Shown here one piece after another: positions 53,983-64,000 of a DNA stretch of 64,000 nucleotides. Under the pieces are notes generated by a model, which did not search any database, was not told the DNA's origin, and saw only the letters and a program-made list of their open reading frames with translations. Numbering within the stretch: position 1 is the first letter of the stretch; the number at the start of each line of letters is the position of its first letter. Source of the stretch: Phymorhynchus buccinoides (taxonomy: Eukaryota > Mollusca > Gastropoda > Neogastropoda > Raphitomidae); the NCBI GenBank assembly GCA_017654935.2, contig CM065711.1, forward strand, positions 30,733,337 to 30,797,336, written 5' to 3'. The position numbers and the translations under genes are program-made.

Positions 53983-54340
53983 TAGGAATTGTTCGGAAAT
54001 AATTAAGGGGAGTAATGTTATGGTGTGTGGGAGTTATCTTGCCTAATTCAATCGGTCAAACATACAGCACTTAGAACACTGTGCATCATTCTAAAAAATC
54101 ATGTAATTTATATTTTTACGTCACATTTTGCAAGTTTTATCAGTTTGTGGCAACTGGTCACCCCTAATTTCTCAACAAATATGTTTGCAAGTTGCTGACT
54201 CGCATCCTGCGGTTTCAAGCGTCGACGCCATTGTTGCTATGGTATTTGACCGAGTAATGGAGGTAAACAACTCTAATTTTCACGAAGTGCTCTTCCCTAT
54301 TTTTTTTCTTCCGAAAATCGTCTATTATTGTGCCCTCTGT
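53983..54340. repeat. Intronic repeat directly behind a ZNFX1 exon, copy 1
   Basis: From CAATAGGAATTGTTCGGAAA to CGAAAATCGTCTATTATTG it matches 62472-62886 closely (ACTGGTCACCCC, CTGACTCGCATCCTGCGGTT, GGAGGTAAACAACTCTA). On the minus strand it begins about 10-20 bases downstream of the exon end at 54348. Confidence 0.88.
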
Positions 54341-54347
54341 TCCTGAC

Positions 54348-54546
54348 CTCTGCGAACACCCCCCATTGGTGCACTTCTGGTCGATGTCTGTATGGTTGGA
54401 GACGAGGGTGGTGCAGTCATGATCTTTGCAATACAGCGGCAGAGCCGGTCCCACACAGCCACCCTTCTCAGCTTTCTCCAGTATTGGTTTCCAGCACTGC
54501 GGCGAAGCCTTGGAAAGCATGGTGCAGTTCCCGATCACAAACAGCC
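54348..54546 (-). CDS. ZNFX1: ZNFX1-like helicase, exon e (post-helicase)
   Basis: Acceptor TTCAATTCAG|GG and donor CAGAG|GTCAGG on the minus strand. In the phase carried over from 55188 it reads GLFVIGNCTMLSKASPQCWK, then GPALPLYCKDHDCTTLV. In ZNFX1 proteins the SF1 helicase motif VI (VALSRAK-G) is followed by exactly this type of F-x-x-IGN...W...G...LPL-C segment leading to the NFX1 zinc fingers. The following zinc-finger exons were not found to the left. Confidence 0.8.
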
Positions 54547-54549
54547 CTG

Positions 54550-55187
54550 AATTGAAGACATATAAAGATGGCAGCACAATTTAGTTTCTTGTCAATGTTT
54601 TTTAAACAATTTTTTTACGCCTTGAATTCTTATCACTGCTACTGTTGTTTTTTTTCTTGGAGTGTGACTTGTATTGTCGGCATTTGGAGGCTTTGCACCG
54701 AGGAAGAGACATGCTCGTCTCGAAATATTTGCATTTTTAATAAATGTTTTAACAGTTATTTCCATTTGTTGTGTTTTCTTTATTTTGTTCTGCTATATGG
54801 CAGAAAGATAGGATAATAGATTTATTAATTATAGTTTTCAATGTGAACAAAATATTAGTGTTCCATTATAATTTCATAACTTTGTTTAATTTTTCAAACA
54901 TTCACATGCAAGTTCTTCTGCAAAAAGACTGATCTTAAGGTCAGGTATGTAAACATTAATTTTGAAAATAGTCCAGACTTCGTAATTGAAATTAACTTTT
55001 GAAAAAGACAAGCAGAAGAGTGTGGATGATCAGCTTGAATGTTTCAATAATGCAGACGATATATGTAGCTGTTATTTTCAATAAGAAGTTATTGATTCAA
55101 ACAATAGCTTTAAGCTGTGGATTATAAAATAGATTCTGTTTCTAGTTCTGCCCTGCTGGGTAGGCATGCAGGCTCAGCTACTGATAC
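54550..55187 (-). other. ZNFX1 intron, no other gene seen
   Basis: A/T-rich intron between donor (55187) and acceptor (54547). Confidence 0.6.
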
Positions 55188-55425
55188 CTTCTTTGGCTCT
55201 GCTGAGAGCCACGCAGACGCGATTGTCCTCTTTCAGGTAGCCGATGACACCTTTCTTGTTGCTGCGCACCAGCGACAGAAGTACGATTCGGCTCTCCTCC
55301 CCCTGAAAGTTGTCAACAGCCGCCACAAGCGCGCCCATAACTTTCTGGGATGGTTTACCATGGCGCCCCCCTCTATGTGTTTCTTGTACCACTTCTTGGG
55401 GAGGCAGTCGCTCGTCTTTCTCCAC
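55188..55425 (-). CDS. ZNFX1: ZNFX1-like helicase, exon d (motifs V-VI)
   Basis: Acceptor TTTACAG|GTGGAG and donor AAAGAAG|GTATCA on the minus strand; 79 codons plus 1 base. After a variable charged lead (VEKDERLPPQEVVQ) come VDNFQGEESRIVLLSLVRSN (helicase motif V with the Q-G-E signature) and YLKEDNRVCVALSRAKEG (motif VI, Arg finger region). ZNFX1 is an RNA helicase-like protein linked to small-RNA inheritance in nematodes and antiviral RNA sensing in vertebrates. Phase fits both neighbours. Confidence 0.88.
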
Positions 55426-61701
<6,276 letters not shown>

Positions 61702-61999
61702 CCGTTCGATCAGAGTCCTGAGAAGCAGCACCTGGTCTTTGTATGTGGCCAGCACAGTGATGTCCCTTTCACTGTAGCCCTGCAGACGGAGGTAGAGGTA
61801 CAGAGAGGCCAGGAACCGCGCTTCGTGCATGTTGCGCTTGCTCTTCGACTCCTCCACACTGTCCTCCGGCTCACTGTGGGTCAGGAAGAACACGGTGGCC
61901 TTCACCCCTTTGACCTTGGGGTAGGCGCCCACGCTGGGGTGGTCCTTCAGTTCGGGGTATATGGTGGGAACCAGCAGGGATGAGATGTCCGGTTGCATC
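61702..61999 (-). CDS. ZNFX1: ZNFX1-like helicase, exon c
   Basis: Acceptor CATGCACAG|GATGC. The first base completes the Arg codon of QHRM, giving QHRMQPDISSLLVPTIYPEL (helicase motif IV region: QHRM-P-I). It continues with HPSVGAYPKVKGV, VFFLTHSEPE and EARFLASLYLYLRLQGYSERDITVLATYKDQVLLLRTLI (motif Va region). Donor chosen at CGG|GTGGGT (61702), which keeps phase 0 with exon d; GTG G|GTAACG four bases on is also possible but breaks the frame. Confidence 0.88.
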
Positions 62000-62888
62000 C
62001 TGTGCATGAAATCATATACAGGGTGGAAAGATTGAAAGGGGTTTTGTCTGAAACAACAAACAAAATGTCCTCTCAAACCAATGTAGGCATGTACGCGCTC
62101 GTGTGCTTAAAAGCACAGACACAAATGCAAGTTTATGCTTGCAAATGTAAGGTACAAAAAATCTGTAAAGCAGCTGTTGGCTTAAATAGCATCGTATGAT
62201 ATGCACAGCATAGTGTTTCATATTATAAAGCCCATTCCTGGACATTTTACAAAAATCGTATTTTCAAATAACTCACTAATTAGGTTAGTCAGAATAAAAG
62301 ACACAGTCGTCTGTAAAGGTGCTGGTAGTTTGCATTCATGCGTCCGACAATTTGTTGGGTACAGGGCGGAACTATATACTGTGACACAAAGAATAATAAA
62401 AACACTGCTCGTAATGTTTTAGTTTTTCTGACGCATAACCCTTCATGATAATAATTCAACAAGTATGAGCATCAATAGGAATTGTTTGGAAATAATTAAG
62501 GGGAGTAATTTCATGGTGTGTATGAGTTATCTTGCCTAATTCAATCGGTCAAACAGAGGAAGTTACTCTGCCATCAGGTAAATCCCCAGCCCTTGCTTCT
62601 TGTGTTTGAGGAGACACACAGCATGTAGAACGCAGTGCGTCATTCTAAATTTGATGTCATTTATATTTTTACGTCACAGTTTGCAAGTTCTATCACTTTG
62701 TAGCAACTGGTCACCCCTTATTTTTCTACAAAATGCTTGCAAGTCGCTGACTCGCATCCTGCGGTTTCAAGCTTCGACGCCATTGTTGCATTGTTGCTAT
62801 GGTATTTGACCAAGTAATGGAGGTAAACAACTCTAGTTTTCACGAAGTGCTCTCCGCTAGTTTTTCTCGCCCGAAAATCATCTATTAC
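62000..62888 (-). repeat. ZNFX1 intron containing intronic repeat copy 2
   Basis: 62472-62886 is the second copy of the repeat at 53983-54340. Here it starts 2-4 bases downstream of the splice donor (CG|GTAATAGATGATTTTCG), so the repeat supplies most of the donor context. It has an extra ~60 bases relative to copy 1. The rest of the intron (62000-62471) shows nothing. Confidence 0.8.
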
Positions 62889-63088
62889 CGATGCTGTAGA
62901 GCCAGGCACTGGAACGGCACCCCAGCCCGACAGAGGCGTTCGAAGAGGGAGATGTCAATGTGGTGGCGCCCTCGGCCTGCAGTCAGCTCGTAGTTGTTGT
63001 ATGAGGGGCGCAGCTGCTGGTGGTCGCCGATCATCACCAGGTGCTGGCAGGCCGGAGACAGCGCCGACAACAGATGGGCTTCTGGCAC
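62889..63088 (-). CDS. ZNFX1: ZNFX1-like helicase, exon b (motif III)
   Basis: Acceptor TTCCACCCAG|GTGCC and donor CATCG|GTAATAG. Reads VPEAHLLSALSPACQHLVMIGDHQQLRPSYNNYEL then HIDISLFERLCRAGVPF and LALQH. GDHQQLRP is helicase motif III of UPF1-like SF1 enzymes, and SLFERL...L-QHR is the highly conserved ZNFX1/UPF1 stretch. The exon follows the VEEAAQ of exon a in frame and leaves in phase 2. Confidence 0.92.
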
Positions 63089-63634
63089 CTGGGTGGAAGG
63101 AACCAGGTGAGCGAGGAATTACTGCTTTGTTGTCTCAATAATAATGATATGGTATGGTATTACTTTCTGGCCACAGGCTCCTCCCACCTGGAAAGAGTGT
63201 CACCGGTAGTGCAGTGCCACCTTTTTCTTTTTTCTTTTGCTTGCTTTGTGAACATGTGTAATCAATCTTAATCATCATCATTATGATCATGTGAAGCAAT
63301 CATCATCATTTGTGGGATTTAATTTTAAAAAGCTCCAACTACTAACAGCAAATAATAGAAATCAAATAATCATAAAAATCAAAAGAAAACATACGCAAGT
63401 TCGCAAAAAGGCATTACACACACATATAATTATACTCTCTCTCTCTCTCCCATACTCACTCACTCATTCACATGTGCACACATAAACACATACAACTCGC
63501 ACACACCACACAACATGCATGCACACACAAAGTGTAGATTGTGCAGGTGTGGGTATGAGTGTGTATTATGTGTATGTGTGAGTGTGTGTGCATAAATGTT
63601 TGAATGTCTATGCATGTATGCCTGTGTGAGTGGA

Positions 63635-63700
<66 letters not shown>

Positions 63701-63710
63701 ATATATGTGT

Positions 63711-63748
<38 letters not shown>

Positions 63749-63757
63749 GGTAGGTAG

Positions 63758-63811
<54 letters not shown>

Positions 63812-63880
63812 ATATCTATCCTATCTGTTTGATAGAAAGAATATTAAGCTTTATATACATGTGCATTCACACGTTCCTAC
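63089..63880 (-). other. ZNFX1 intron with (GT)n microsatellites
   Basis: GT arrays at about 63640-63699, 63710-63746 and 63763-63809. No other feature. Confidence 0.8.
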
Positions 63881-64000
63881 CTGTGCTGCTTCCTCCACCA
63901 GAACAATCCGAGGACCCAACTCCTGCAGCACTGCCGCATTCCGCGCCGCACCGGTCGTTGTCATGGCCACCAGACGCGCTTTCTTCATGATGCAAAGATC
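63881..64000 (-). CDS. ZNFX1: ZNFX1-like helicase, exon a (motif II), runs off right edge
   Basis: Minus-strand frame open from the right edge to a donor GCACAG|GTAGGAACG at 63881/63880. Reads DLCIMKKARLVAMTTTGAAR, then ELGPRIVLVEEAAQ: the TTTGAA and VEEAA stretches are motif Ic/II of ZNFX1-type SF1 helicases, with EE replacing the usual DE. The remaining N-terminal part of the gene is outside the window. Confidence 0.9.

Overview
This is eukaryotic, intron-bearing DNA, most likely from a gastropod mollusc. It encodes a receptor of the snail-type GRL101 class (LDL-receptor class A + C-type lectin + leucine-rich repeats + 7TM) and part of a 7TM receptor resembling the gastropod chemosensory family. 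It is packed with microsatellites, minisatellites, tRNA-derived SINEs and LINE debris. The species cannot be told from the sequence. Two 500-N assembly gaps lie at 3068-3567 and 38957-39456.

Three host genes are visible. (1) At 1-793, minus strand, the first part of a chemosensory-type GPCR runs off the left edge. (2) From about 8.2 to 37.8 kb, plus strand, lies a GRL101-like receptor. Its candidate exons at 8214-8710, 27981-28192, 32295-32386, 33184-33386 and 35792-37756 join in compatible splice phases. (3) From 54.3 to 64 kb, minus strand, lies the helicase portion of a ZNFX1-like protein, with exons at 63881-64000, 62889-63088, 61702-61999, 55188-55425 and 54348-54546. It runs off the right edge.

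The outstanding feature is a complete-looking Polinton/Maverick (adintovirus-like) element at about 10652-25378, sitting inside the 19-kb first visible intron of the GRL101-like gene. It has roughly 135-bp terminal inverted repeats, a protein-primed family-B DNA polymerase, a retroviral-type integrase, an FtsK/HerA-type packaging ATPase and a double-jelly-roll-type major capsid protein. It also carries about ten smaller capsid-associated, membrane or unknown proteins. The main ORFs are intact. One membrane protein is split by a frame change, a small ORF is broken, no adenovirus-type protease is seen, and a 1.3-kb noncoding segment carries AT-rich repeats and palindromes. A copy of the ATPase 3' end lies near the right terminus.

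Elsewhere there is a degenerate Ty3/gypsy-type LTR retrotransposon (43024-49117) with a 95-bp tandem expansion inside its RNase H domain. An L1-like LINE 3' end is split by a piggyBac-like MITE flanked by TTAA. Other items are two copies of a roughly 1-kb repeat interrupted by a LINE fragment, two SINEs of one family, an 85/85-bp perfect foldback, and a 119-nt near-perfect palindrome. The last codons of the GRL101-like gene are copied in tandem behind its stop codon. Two copies of one repeat family lie directly behind splice donors of two ZNFX1 introns. The rest is intronic or intergenic repeat-rich DNA.
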